Origin: Paracoccaceae bacterium
GTDB lineage: Bacteria; Pseudomonadota; Alphaproteobacteria; Rhodobacterales; Rhodobacteraceae
Direction: 5' to 3'
Assembly (NCBI GenBank): GCA_014654775.1
Contig: JACVZW010000030.1
Location: 124,001-188,000 of the forward strand
Length of the DNA stretch: 64,000 bases
Position numbers and translations under genes: made by a program. Shown piece by piece: positions 37,599-53,734 of this stretch. The first letter of the stretch is position 1. Each line of letters starts with the position of its first letter. The notes under the pieces were generated by a model. That model saw nothing but the letters and a program-made list of their open reading frames with translations, had not been told where the DNA came from and searched no databases.

Positions 37599-37616
37599 TG
37601 TCAACCGAAGTTGACA
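37599..37616. promoter_or_regulatory. PpsR/CrtJ palindrome (bchE promoter)
   Basis: TGTCAACCGAAGTTGACA is fully symmetric in its outer six positions and fits TGT-N12-ACA. It lies 18 bases from the bchE ATG, so PpsR binding would cover the transcription start. Confidence 0.9.
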
Positions 37617-37634
37617 TTTTCGCCGCGCGAAACC

Positions 37635-37648
37635 TTGACACAGGTCAA
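37635..37648. promoter_or_regulatory. FNR-type (FnrL) box upstream of bchE
   Basis: TTGAC-ACAG-GTCAA matches the FNR-family pattern TTGA(T/C)-N4-(A/G)TCAA with dyad symmetry. Its centre is 34 bases upstream of the PpsR centre. bchE is a known anaerobic FnrL target in Rhodobacter, which fits its oxygen-independent chemistry. Confidence 0.75.
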
Positions 37649-37712
37649 ATCTAACCAAAAACAAATGGAGGAAACTGAACAACACAGCCTGTCAGGAGCG
37701 GTGAACACGCAC

Positions 37713-37735
37713 AAGAAACGGGGCCGCAGCCCCGT
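37713..37735 (-). terminator. intrinsic terminator of ppsR
   Basis: On the minus strand ACGGGGC and GCCCCGT form a 7-bp stem with a CTGCG-type loop followed by TTCTTG, 32 bases after the ppsR stop. It separates aerR-ppsR from bchE. Confidence 0.7.
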
Positions 37736-37766
37736 CATTCCCGCCATCCGTTCGCAGGAAACGGCC

Positions 37767-39179
37767 CTATTCGCCGTCCTTGTTCAGAAGCCCGTATTTG
37801 CGCAGCTTCACGTAAAGCGATTGCCGCGACAGGCTTAGCATCTCGGCCGCAGCCACGCGGTTGTTGCGCGTCAGTTCCAGCGCCGTCTCGATGCACATCT
37901 TCTCGATCACATCGGTGGTTTCCGCCACGATGTCCTTCAGAGTGCTAGACCCCACAAGCTCCATCACGTTGCGCACCCCGTCATCGGGCTGCCCGATGGG
38001 ACGGCGCAACGTATCGGCCCTGCTCGCATCCCGCACCACAAGCGCAAGGATCGGGTTCGGCCGGTCGTTCAGCCATGTCGCGGAAATCTCCACCGCGATC
38101 TGGCCCATGAAATCGGTCGTCAGCCGCGTCGCATAAAGCCGCAGCTGCCCGGTCCGCTTCACGTTGTCCAGCAGCACCCGCAGGTCCACCGCCCCGCGCG
38201 CAAGGAAATCGGTCAGCGATCGGCCACGCACAGCAGCAATGTTCGCGGTATCCGTCAGGTTGAGGAAGGCTTCGTTGGCCGCGCGGATATTGCCGTCACC
38301 ATCGGCAAAGACGATGCCGTCCACGCCCTCATGGTACAGCCGCGCAAGGCTGTCGCCCAACTCATCCGTCGCGGCCATGCCCGCCTCGGAGGTGTCAAGC
38401 TGGCACAGCAGCACCCGCTCGCCCGCCGCACGGAACACCGTCGGCGTCACGAAGACGCGCTTCCCTGACCGCTTGGCCATCAACTCGATCGGGACGGAAC
38501 TTTCCGTCACCGCCAGATTGGCAAGGCTTTCCAGAAACTCGCCACGGCGGCGGCCCTCGAACTCCTGCGCGACGGCCACACCGATCAACTCGGTGCGCTG
38601 CCCCCCCAGAAGCTGCGCCGCAGCCGGGTTGATATCGGTGATTCTGCCCGACGACATCGACACCATCAGCACCGGATCGCGCATCACTTCCATGACAACG
38701 CGATAGCGCGTGTCCATCTCGCGCTGGGTCTCATAGTCCCGCTCCAGCGCAAGCTGCGCCTGCACCAGTTGCTGCTGCACCTCGGCGATGGGCCGCAAGT
38801 CACGGCCCAGCATCAGGAGGGATTCGTCCGATCCGATCCGATGCAGCGAATAGCGGACCGGGAACTCCCAGTTCGACTTGTCGGAATGGTTCAACTCCAC
38901 CGCGACATCGCCATGGCGCGCGCCGTGCATCCCGTTGATCCGGGTTTCCAGCTTTTTCAGGCTTTCGGGGGCCAGCACATCCTTAAGCAGAGCGCCTTCC
39001 CAATCGGTCAGTTGTCCAAAGCTGCGGTGATGCGGGTTCACCAAGACCGAAATGATCCGGCGCGCGGGGGACACAAGAAGGGCAATATCCGACGCTGTCG
39101 CAATGATCTCACTCAAGAGATCCGGCGCGATGAGTGGCAGCTTTCCGCCATTCAGCAAATGTCTTCCGTCGGTCGTCAC
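37767..39179 (-). CDS. ppsR: transcriptional repressor PpsR/CrtJ
   Basis: Repressor of photosynthesis genes in oxygen; binds TGT-N12-ACA. From a GTG at 39179 it has 470 residues: an N-terminal domain, a Q-rich linker (EVQQQLVQAQLALERDYETQREM), two PAS domains and a Fis-type helix-turn-helix (LELTRNNRVAAAEMLSLSRQSLYVKLRKYGLL). Two Cys residues used for redox sensing are in place: C259 in VLLCQLD and C429 in EKMCIETAL. The frame continues to a GTG at 39257 overlapping aerR, so the true start may be slightly upstream. Confidence 0.95.
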   Translation of the reverse strand: MTTDGRHLLNGGKLPLIAPDLLSEIIATASDIALLVSPARRIISVLVNPHHRSFGQLTDWEGALLKDVLAPESLKKLETRINGMHGARHGDVAVELNHSDKSNWEFPVRYSLHRIGSDESLLMLGRDLRPIAEVQQQLVQAQLALERDYETQREMDTRYRVVMEVMRDPVLMVSMSSGRITDINPAAAQLLGGQRTELIGVAVAQEFEGRRRGEFLESLANLAVTESSVPIELMAKRSGKRVFVTPTVFRAAGERVLLCQLDTSEAGMAATDELGDSLARLYHEGVDGIVFADGDGNIRAANEAFLNLTDTANIAAVRGRSLTDFLARGAVDLRVLLDNVKRTGQLRLYATRLTTDFMGQIAVEISATWLNDRPNPILALVVRDASRADTLRRPIGQPDDGVRNVMELVGSSTLKDIVAETTDVIEKMCIETALELTRNNRVAAAEMLSLSRQSLYVKLRKYGLLNKDGE

Positions 39180-39228
39180 ACTCTGTCCGATCCTCGGCCG
39201 CCTATGGCTCTGCGACCTCGAAAAAGGG

Positions 39229-40020
39229 TTAACTCGTTTCCAGTTCTGGCAACACACCCGACGCCACCCCTACCCGCTCAAGGGCAAGCGCAATGTCGTT
39301 CGTCGCCACATCGGCACCGGTCAACCGCATTACGTTTTCATCAGCCTCGGCCAAAGCGCCGCCGATGGCTACCTTCAGACGGCCGTCACTTGCTTCTTTA
39401 AGCGTTTTCACAAGTTTCCGGCAAATTTCAAGCCTGTCTTCGCAAGCAATCGAGATAAGCGCCCCGTCGAACGACCGCTCGGCCACATACTCGGCCAATT
39501 CGGCAATTGAAGGGGCAATCTTCACTGACACGGAAATTCCCATCCGGCGCAGCCGACCGGCCAGCACCATGGCACCCAAAGTATGCTGTTCTCCCTGCGG
39601 CAGGATCAGAAGCAGGGTCGTCGCCTCGCCCACCGCCGCCGTATCGGCCGACCATCCGCTGCCGATCTCGCGCAGGATGGCCTGCAGCCGCGCCACGCCC
39701 ATCGTGACCTGCGCGAAACTCACGCAATCGGTTTCCCAGGCCTCGCCCAGACGCCGCGCCACTTCCGGGATGTAGAGATCGGCCAGCATGGCCGCAGACA
39801 CGCGCGCGCGACGCAACTCGGGCTTCAGCTCCTCAAAGGCAGCCGCATCCATCGACGACACCGCCAACATGAACCTGCTCAGCAGTTCTTCACGCAGCCC
39901 AGAGCCGTCCGCCGCGTCCTTCGCAACCAGTCGCGCAACGACCTCGGCAGCAAAGCGAGAAACACCGCCCTGCGAGCCTTCGGCCAGATGCGCCGACCCC
40001 AGATGAACTTCATGCTGCAT
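39229..40020 (-). CDS. ppaA: AerR/PpaA, cobalamin-domain antirepressor of PpsR
   Basis: A 263-residue protein with a C-terminal vitamin-B12-binding fold. The expected cobalt-ligand region is LPQGEQHTLGAMVLAGRLRRMG, followed by FDGALISIACEDRLEICRKLVK and VAIGGALAEADE, typical of SCHIC-type AerR/PpaA proteins. In Rhodobacter these bind cobalamin and act on PpsR/CrtJ according to light and oxygen. It precedes ppsR and is preceded by a PpsR palindrome, suggesting autoregulation of the pair. Confidence 0.9.
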   Translation of the reverse strand: MQHEVHLGSAHLAEGSQGGVSRFAAEVVARLVAKDAADGSGLREELLSRFMLAVSSMDAAAFEELKPELRRARVSAAMLADLYIPEVARRLGEAWETDCVSFAQVTMGVARLQAILREIGSGWSADTAAVGEATTLLLILPQGEQHTLGAMVLAGRLRRMGISVSVKIAPSIAELAEYVAERSFDGALISIACEDRLEICRKLVKTLKEASDGRLKVAIGGALAEADENVMRLTGADVATNDIALALERVGVASGVLPELETS

Positions 40021-40109
40021 TTCCGGCTCCCGAAGCGCAGGGCAACCCGCATACCAAGACGGATGATGCCAAGACGCTTCTCCTCAAGTTTCCCCCTTTG
40101 GTTCTAGAT

Positions 40110-40127
40110 TGTCAAAGTAAATTGACA
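40110..40127. promoter_or_regulatory. PpsR/CrtJ palindrome (aerR side)
   Basis: TGTCAAAGTAAATTGACA, near-perfect TGTCAA/TTGACA dyad, 90 bases upstream of aerR. Confidence 0.9.
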
Positions 40128-40253
40128 CCCCTCTCCAAAAGAAAAAAATTCTAGACACCAAACACGGGCAAATCCGGGCAAAACGCCAATTTTTGTTGAT
40201 TTTTTTCGGGGTAACGCTGTTTGGTACATCGACTCGACACGCCAAGCTCTGTA

Positions 40254-40271
40254 TGTAAGTTTTAGTTGACA
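40254..40271. promoter_or_regulatory. PpsR/CrtJ palindrome (bchF side)
   Basis: TGTAAGTTTTAGTTGACA, TGT-N12-ACA, 58 bases upstream of the bchF start. Confidence 0.88.
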
Positions 40272-40329
40272 CTATTGCCCTCCACGCTAACCTTTCCCAG
40301 CGAGGAGACGAAAGGAGCGGCGTCTACCG

Positions 40330-48243
<7,914 letters not shown>

Positions 48244-48245
48244 GA

Positions 48246-48914
48246 ATGCAGGACTATTCCGCCACGCTCTCCCGCGTCGAAGACTATTTCGACCGCAGCG
48301 CCACCAAGGTGTGGGAGCGCCTGACCTCTGACGCCCCCGTCAGCCGCATCCGCCAGACCGTCCGCGAAGGCCGCGACCGGATGCGCGCGATCATGCTGTC
48401 GCGCCTGCCCGCCGACCTGAAGGGCGCGCGGGTGCTGGATGCAGGCTGCGGCACGGGACTGATGACGGCAGAGCTTGCGGCACGTGGGGCCGATGTGGTG
48501 GCGGTGGACATCTCGCCCCAACTCATCGCCATCGCCGAACAGCGCCTGACCGATGACCTGCGCCCCCGCGTGACCTTCGCCGCGGGCGACATGACCAGCA
48601 CGACGCATGGCCATTTCGACTTCGTCATGGCGATGGACAGCCTGATCTACTACCGCACCCCCGACATCGCGGCGGCGCTGCGCAAACTCGCCGACCGCAC
48701 GTCGGGCCACATCACCTTCACCGTCGCCCCGCGCACGCCCTTCCTGATGACCTTCTTCACCATCGGCAAGGCCTTCCCCCGCGCCGACCGGTCGCCCACC
48801 ATGATCCCGCAGGACTGGCGCGCCATTGCCCGCCACGCGGGCGGCTCGGTGGCAAAGGTCGAACGCGTCAGCCGCGGCTTCTACATTTCCGAATGTCTGG
48901 AGTATCGCGCATGA
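48246..48914 (+). CDS. bchM: Mg-protoporphyrin IX O-methyltransferase
   Basis: A 222-residue SAM methyltransferase: motif I RVLDAGCGTGLMTAELAARG, acidic VVAVDIS, and FDFVMAMDSLIYY. It esterifies the 13-propionate before ring-E closure. Two bases separate it from bchL, and its stop overlaps lhaA. Confidence 0.96.
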   Translation: MQDYSATLSRVEDYFDRSATKVWERLTSDAPVSRIRQTVREGRDRMRAIMLSRLPADLKGARVLDAGCGTGLMTAELAARGADVVAVDISPQLIAIAEQRLTDDLRPRVTFAAGDMTSTTHGHFDFVMAMDSLIYYRTPDIAAALRKLADRTSGHITFTVAPRTPFLMTFFTIGKAFPRADRSPTMIPQDWRAIARHAGGSVAKVERVSRGFYISECLEYRA

Positions 48915-50356
48915 TCCTCCGGAGGAAAGACCTGCAGAAGTTCACCGCCAACTGGCTTCCCTTCGCGGATGTCTCCTCCGAAGGCCTGCCCTTGGCGCAA
49001 CTCCTGCGGCTGTCGCTCTTTCAGGTTTCGGTCGGCATGGCGCAGGTGCTGCTTCTGGGCACCCTGAACCGCGTGATGATCGTCGAACTCAGTGTCCCGG
49101 CCATGATCGTGGCCGCCATGATCGCCATCCCGGTGCTTGTCGCGCCCTTCCGCGCCCTGCTCGGCCACCGCTCCGACACCTACCGCTCGGCGCTGGGGTG
49201 GAAGCGCGTCCCCTATCTCTGGTTCGGCTCGCTCTGGCAGATGGGCGGGCTTGCCGTCATGCCCTTCGCGCTGCTGGTCCTCTCCGGCGACCGCACCTTC
49301 GAGGTGCCCTTCGCGGGCGAAGTGCTCGCCGCCATCGCCTTCCTGATGACCGGCCTCGGCATGCACATGACCCAGACCGCCGGTCTGGCACTGGCCTCCG
49401 ACCGCGCCAGCGACGACACCCGCCCCCGCGTCGTGGCCCTTCTCTACGTGGCCAACCTCCTCGGCATGGGCATTTCGGCGCTGGCCATCGGCTGGCTCTT
49501 GCAGAACTTCGACCCGCTCACGCTGGTCAAGGTCGTCCAAGGCTGCGCCCTCGCCACGCTGCTCCTCAACCTCGTCGCGCTGTGGAAGCAGGAACAATTC
49601 CGCCCGATGTCCAAAGCCCAACGTGAGGAACCCCGCCCCCGCTTTGCCGATGCATGGGCCGATCTGATGGCCGGCGGCACGGCGGGGCGCCTGCTCGTCG
49701 TCGTCGTCCTCGGCACCCTTGGCTTCACCATGCAAGACGTGCTGCTAGAGCCCTACGGGGGCGAGATCCTCGGCCTCTCCGTCTCGCAGACCACCTTCCT
49801 CACCGCCATGTCGGCACTTGGCGCGCTGACGGGCTTCATCATTGCCGCCCGCTGGCTTTCGCGCGGGGTCGATCCCTACCGTCTTGCGGCACGCGGCATT
49901 CTTGCAGGCATCGCGGCCTTCTCCGCCGTGATCTTCGCCGCCCCTCTGCATTCCACCGCGCTCTTCTTCGCCGGTGCGGGCCTCATCGGCTTCGGCGGCG
50001 GTCTCTTCGCCATCGCCACGCTCACCGTCGCGATGACCATGCCGGTCGGCAGCCTTGCCGGGGCGGGCATCGCGCTGGGCGCATGGGGCGCGGCACAGGC
50101 CACGGCACAGGGCCTGTCGATCCTCATGGGCGGAACCATCCGCGACGTGGTGGGCCATCTGGCCGAATCCGGCATCCTCGGCACCGGACTGTCCGACCCG
50201 TCGCTGGGCTATTCCTTCGTCTATCACCTCGAAATCGGGCTGCTCTTCGCAACCCTCGTCGCTCTCGGACCTCTCGTCCGGCTGCGGCCTCTGCACGACT
50301 CGAACGACCTGTCTTCCGGCGATGCGCGCCTGCGCCTTGCCGAATTCCCAACCTGA
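48911..50356 (+). CDS. lhaA: LhaA, LH1 assembly factor of the PucC family
   Basis: About 481 residues with twelve membrane helices. The N-terminus MILRRKDLQKFTANWLPFADVSSEGLPLAQLLRLSLFQVSVG and the loop GHRSDTYRSALGWKRVPYLWFGSLWQMGG are typical of LhaA/PucC. It is required for efficient LH1 assembly, probably by handing bacteriochlorophyll to LH1 peptides. ATG 48911 overlaps the bchM stop; a GTG-type frame at 48893 is not needed. Confidence 0.93.
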   Translation: MILRRKDLQKFTANWLPFADVSSEGLPLAQLLRLSLFQVSVGMAQVLLLGTLNRVMIVELSVPAMIVAAMIAIPVLVAPFRALLGHRSDTYRSALGWKRVPYLWFGSLWQMGGLAVMPFALLVLSGDRTFEVPFAGEVLAAIAFLMTGLGMHMTQTAGLALASDRASDDTRPRVVALLYVANLLGMGISALAIGWLLQNFDPLTLVKVVQGCALATLLLNLVALWKQEQFRPMSKAQREEPRPRFADAWADLMAGGTAGRLLVVVVLGTLGFTMQDVLLEPYGGEILGLSVSQTTFLTAMSALGALTGFIIAARWLSRGVDPYRLAARGILAGIAAFSAVIFAAPLHSTALFFAGAGLIGFGGGLFAIATLTVAMTMPVGSLAGAGIALGAWGAAQATAQGLSILMGGTIRDVVGHLAESGILGTGLSDPSLGYSFVYHLEIGLLFATLVALGPLVRLRPLHDSNDLSSGDARLRLAEFPT

Positions 50357-50374
50357 CCCCGGAGGACCACGAAC

Positions 50375-51145
50375 ATGGTAGGTGTCAACTTCTTTGGAAA
50401 CTTCGATCTGGCAAGCCTGTCGATCTGGCTCTTCTGGGGCTTCTTCGCGTTGCTGATCTACTATCTGCAGACCGAAAACATGCGCGAAGGCTATCCGCTG
50501 GAGATGGAGGACGGCTCGCCCGCCCCGAACCAGGGCCCCTTCCCGGTGCCGAAGCCCAAGACCTTCAAACTGCCGCATGGCAAGGGCGAAGTGACCGTGC
50601 CCTCCGCCGCGAACGAGGCAGCCCACCGCCGCACCGATCTGGCTCTGGCCCGCACCGCCGTCTCCGAAGGCTTCCCCCACGCTCCAACCGGCAACCCGCT
50701 GGCCGATGGCGTCGGCCCCGCCTCTTGGGTGCCGCGCCGCGACGAGCCGGAACTTGACGGCCACGGCCATGCCAAGATCGTCCCGATGGGACAGGCCAAG
50801 GGCTTCGTCATCAGCGCCGGGCGCGACCCGCGCGGTCTGCCCGTGCAGGCCGCCGATCTGGAAGTCGTGGGCCGCGTCTCCGACATGTGGGTCGACGCCC
50901 CCGAACAGCTCGTCCGCTATCTGGAGATCGAGTTGAACGACGGCGGCAAGCGGCTGGTGCCGATGACGCTGGCCCGCATCTGGCAGGACCGTGTCCGCGT
51001 CCGGGCACTGGCTTCGGACAGCTTCGCGGGCATTCCGCAGACCAAATCCCTCACCACCGTGACGAAGCTCGAGGAAGACAAGATCTCGGGCTACGTGGCC
51101 GGGGGTTGGATGTACGACGCCGACAAGCGCAAGCACGGCTTCTGA
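50375..51145 (+). CDS. puhA: photosynthetic reaction centre H subunit
   Basis: A 256-residue protein with one N-terminal membrane helix ([32 protein letters not shown]) and a cytoplasmic beta-barrel domain containing [41 protein letters not shown]. It caps the L/M core and steers proton delivery to QB. GGAGGACCACGAAC provides its ribosome site. Confidence 0.98.
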   Translation: MVGVNFFGNFDLASLSIWLFWGFFALLIYYLQTENMREGYPLEMEDGSPAPNQGPFPVPKPKTFKLPHGKGEVTVPSAANEAAHRRTDLALARTAVSEGFPHAPTGNPLADGVGPASWVPRRDEPELDGHGHAKIVPMGQAKGFVISAGRDPRGLPVQAADLEVVGRVSDMWVDAPEQLVRYLEIELNDGGKRLVPMTLARIWQDRVRVRALASDSFAGIPQTKSLTTVTKLEEDKISGYVAGGWMYDADKRKHGF

Positions 51146-51207
51146 TGAAAAGGGGGGCGGCCTGCGCCCGGGCCGCCCCGTCTTACCCCAGCTCACGGAG
51201 GGTCTGA
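51145..51207 (+). other. 20-codon bridge ORF between puhA and puhB
   Basis: Its ATG overlaps the puhA stop (TGATG) and its TGA ends three bases before the puhB ATG, in frame with it. The peptide [20 protein letters not shown] is encoded partly by the hairpin at 51154-51179, and the puhB GGAGG is in its last codons. Confidence 0.4.
51154..51179 (+). terminator. strong stem-loop after puhA
   Basis: GGGGCGGCC (51154-51162) pairs with GGCCGCCCC (51171-51179), nine perfect GC pairs. It is followed by GTCTTACC rather than a T-run, so it is likely a processing or attenuation hairpin than a complete terminator; puhB follows within 35 bases. Confidence 0.6.
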
Positions 51208-51210
51208 ACG

Positions 51211-51852
51211 ATGTCAGACCATGATGATTTCGCCTTCGACGTGGCCCCGGGCATTCCCGCGCCACTTCCCAAAGGGGAAGAGGTCCTCTGGCAGGGCCGT
51301 CCCGACACCTCCGCCCTCGCGAGAGAGGCATTCAAGATCCGCTGGATCGCCGGCTACATGGCGCTGATCGTGCTGTGGAAGGCTGGCGCCGGTTTCGTCG
51401 ATGGCGGCATAGCCCTCGCCGTTCTGCGCGGTGTGCCCTATGTCGTGCTCGCCCTCGCCGCCGTCGCGGTGGTCTGGGTCCTCGCTTGGGCACAGGCGCG
51501 GGCGACGGTCTACACCATCACCTCGGCCCGCGTCCTGATGAAGATCGGCGCCGCCCTTTCGGTGACCTACAACATCCCCTTCGCACAGGTCGCCACAGCG
51601 CGCCTCGACCTCAAGCCGAGCGGCACCGGCACCGTCGCCCTTGAAACGATGGGCGATACCCGGCTCGCCTTCCTCGCCCTCTGGCCGCATCTGCGCCCGG
51701 GCCGCCTGAAGAAGACGGAACCCGCCCTGCGCTGCATCCCCGATGCCGAACGCGTGGCGAAACTCTTGGCCGAAGCCGCCGAAGCCCGCCTCGCCATCCC
51801 GCGCATCAGCCGCATCGATGCGGCGATGGGCGATGCCGTGGCCGCAGAGTGA
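51211..51852 (+). CDS. puhB: PuhB, reaction centre assembly protein
   Basis: A 213-residue membrane protein with a PH-like domain. Helices span about residues 45-65 and 75-95 (GVPYVVLALAAVAVVWVLAWA), followed by ARATVYTITSARVLMKIGAALSVTYNIPF, typical of the family (bacterial PH/YdbT-like). It assists reaction centre assembly. GGAGGGTCTGAACG precedes the ATG. Confidence 0.94.
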   Translation: MSDHDDFAFDVAPGIPAPLPKGEEVLWQGRPDTSALAREAFKIRWIAGYMALIVLWKAGAGFVDGGIALAVLRGVPYVVLALAAVAVVWVLAWAQARATVYTITSARVLMKIGAALSVTYNIPFAQVATARLDLKPSGTGTVALETMGDTRLAFLALWPHLRPGRLKKTEPALRCIPDAERVAKLLAEAAEARLAIPRISRIDAAMGDAVAAE

Positions 51853-51863
51853 AAGGGACAGTC

Positions 51864-52319
51864 ATGCAAACCCGTCAACCCGCCCTGCACAACCAAAAAA
51901 GCGAGATGATCCCCACCGCCCTCCTGCGCGCCATGTTCGCGCTGGCGGTGACCACACTCGCCATCACGACGGCCGCCGTCGTCTCGGACCGCCCGACCGT
52001 GGGCCAGCCGAAACCGTCGGAGGTCGTCGAAAGCCGCGCGATCATCCTTCAGGGCCTCGATGCGCAGGCCGTGAAGGTGCTCAACCCCGACGGCACGCTT
52101 CTCGCGGACCTGCCGCATGGCGGCTTCATCACCGTGATCCAGAACGCCATGGCGCGCGAGCGTCTCACCCATCGGGTCGAAGGGAACCCGCCCATCAACA
52201 TCGTCCGCTACGCCAATGGCCGCCTCGTCGCCGAAGACCCCGAAACGGGTTGGAGCGCCGAGCTCTACGCCTTTGGTGCCGACAACAAAGCCGCGTTTGA
52301 ACGGCTGCTTGATCAATAA
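51864..52319 (+). CDS. puhC: PuhC, photosynthetic complex assembly protein
   Basis: A 151-residue protein with one N-terminal membrane helix (ALLRAMFALAVTTLAITTAAVV) and a periplasmic domain, including LPHGGFITVIQNAMARERLTHRV and NPPINIVRYANGRL. It helps reorganise LH1 around the reaction centre. An in-frame GTG at 51849 overlaps the puhB stop, but ATG 51864 has AAAGGGAC at normal spacing. Confidence 0.92.
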   Translation: MQTRQPALHNQKSEMIPTALLRAMFALAVTTLAITTAAVVSDRPTVGQPKPSEVVESRAIILQGLDAQAVKVLNPDGTLLADLPHGGFITVIQNAMARERLTHRVEGNPPINIVRYANGRLVAEDPETGWSAELYAFGADNKAAFERLLDQ

Positions 52320-52331
52320 GGGAACCGAGAC

Positions 52332-52628
52332 ATGGGACTTTTGACCAGAGAGAAAGAACAGGTGCCTTGCACCGTCGAGGTGAGTCATCGCTTCGAAAGC
52401 CTGCACGCACATGTGCGTTTCAACAACGGCGCCGTGGTCCATCCCGGTGACGAGGTTCTCGTCCACGGCACGCCCGTCATGGCGGCCTATGGCGAGGTCG
52501 TCATCGAAGACCGCACCGCCACGATCACCCGCGCAAGCTGGCTTGAACGCCAATGGACCCGCCTCACCGGCGATCTGGAGTTCATGGAGCTGTGCGAATT
52601 CTCCTTCTCTGAAGAGGTGACGCTGTGA
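52332..52628 (+). CDS. bciE: BciE, auxiliary subunit of the oxygen-dependent cyclase
   Basis: A 98-residue soluble protein (MGLLTREKEQVPCTVEVSHRF ... FMELCEFSFSEEVTL) immediately upstream of acsF and overlapping it as GTGA. In Rhodobacter sphaeroides the small gene in this position encodes BciE, needed for the alphaproteobacterial AcsF to work. The identification rests on position, size and the translational overlap rather than a motif. Often annotated as hypothetical. Confidence 0.8.
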   Translation: MGLLTREKEQVPCTVEVSHRFESLHAHVRFNNGAVVHPGDEVLVHGTPVMAAYGEVVIEDRTATITRASWLERQWTRLTGDLEFMELCEFSFSEEVTL

Positions 52629-53734
52629 ACGCCCACGCTCAACCGCAGCACGACACGACCCACGGCGAGCTGCACGCCGAAATGGCCGACGCCTTCGACA
52701 CCACCGCGATGGCGACCGAGACGACGCTTCTCAACCCGCGCTTCTACACCACCGATTTCGACGAGATGGACCGCATCGACGTCAGCCCCGTGCGCGCGGA
52801 ATGGGACAAGCTTTTGGAACAGATGAAGTCCGACCCGAACAAGGGCCACTTCAAGAAGAACGCCGATTGGGACAAGGTCGATTGGCAGGGCATGGACCCC
52901 GCCCTGCGGGTGGAGTTCATCGACTTCCTCGTGTCCTCCTGCACCGCCGAATTCTCCGGCTGCGTGCTCTACAAAGAGATGAAGCGTCGCGGCACCAACC
53001 CCGACATCTGCGAGCTGTTCAGCTACATGTCGCGCGACGAGGCCCGCCACGCGGGCTTCATCAACGACGCCCTGCGCGAGGCGGGAGTGGCCGTCAACCT
53101 CGGCTTCCTGACCAAGGCCAAGAAATACACCTACTTCCGACCGAAGTTCATCTACTACGCCACCTACCTGTCGGAAAAGATCGGCTACGCCCGCTACATC
53201 ACCATCTACCGGCACCTTGAGGCGCATCCCGAACACCGCTTCCACCCGATCTTCAAGTGGTTCCGGGAATGGTGCAACGACGAGTTCAGCCATGGCGAGG
53301 CCTTCGCCCTCCTCATGCGCACCGACCCCAAGCTGACCCAAAGCTTCGCTAACAAGCTCTGGATCCGCTTCTTCCTGACGGCCGTCTATTCCACCATGTG
53401 GGTGCGCGACCATGCCCGCGTCGATTTCCACAACGCCCTCGGCGTGGACATCGACTGGTATGACCAAGAGGTCTATCGCAAGACCTCCATCATCGCACGG
53501 CAGGTCTTCCCGGTCGAACTCGACATCGACCACCCGCGCTGGATCCCCGGCCTGCGCCGCATGGATCAGGCCATGCGCGACATGGACAGCGCCAAGCGCA
53601 AGGGCGGCATCGCAGGCTGGATCGGGCACAAGACCGCCTCGGCCCGCGCCATGCTTGCCTTCGCGGGTCTCTACCTGATCCCGGTCAAGCACATGACGCC
53701 CCCGGCCAATGTCCGGCTGGAGCCGTCCTTTTGA
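52625..53734 (+). CDS. acsF: oxygen-dependent Mg-protoporphyrin IX monomethyl ester cyclase
   Basis: A 369-residue di-iron monooxygenase closing ring E with O2. The two carboxylate/His iron-binding elements are SRDEARHAGFINDALREAG and WCNDEFSHGEAFALLM, with the first Glu in CTAEFSGCVLYKEMKRR. GTG 52625 overlaps the bciE stop. Together with bchE this gives aerobic and anaerobic routes to the same product. Confidence 0.97.
   Translation: MNAHAQPQHDTTHGELHAEMADAFDTTAMATETTLLNPRFYTTDFDEMDRIDVSPVRAEWDKLLEQMKSDPNKGHFKKNADWDKVDWQGMDPALRVEFIDFLVSSCTAEFSGCVLYKEMKRRGTNPDICELFSYMSRDEARHAGFINDALREAGVAVNLGFLTKAKKYTYFRPKFIYYATYLSEKIGYARYITIYRHLEAHPEHRFHPIFKWFREWCNDEFSHGEAFALLMRTDPKLTQSFANKLWIRFFLTAVYSTMWVRDHARVDFHNALGVDIDWYDQEVYRKTSIIARQVFPVELDIDHPRWIPGLRRMDQAMRDMDSAKRKGGIAGWIGHKTASARAMLAFAGLYLIPVKHMTPPANVRLEPSF

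Larger units (their letters stand above)
40021..40329. promoter_or_regulatory. aerR-bchF divergent control region (309 bp)
   Basis: No gene was found here. The stretch holds two PpsR palindromes (40110 and 40254), is much more AT-rich than its surroundings (GAAAAAAATTC, GATTTTTTTC), and has a GAGGAGACGAAAGGAG run just before bchF. It controls aerR-ppsR to the left and the long bchFNBHLM-lhaA-puh operon to the right. Confidence 0.8.
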
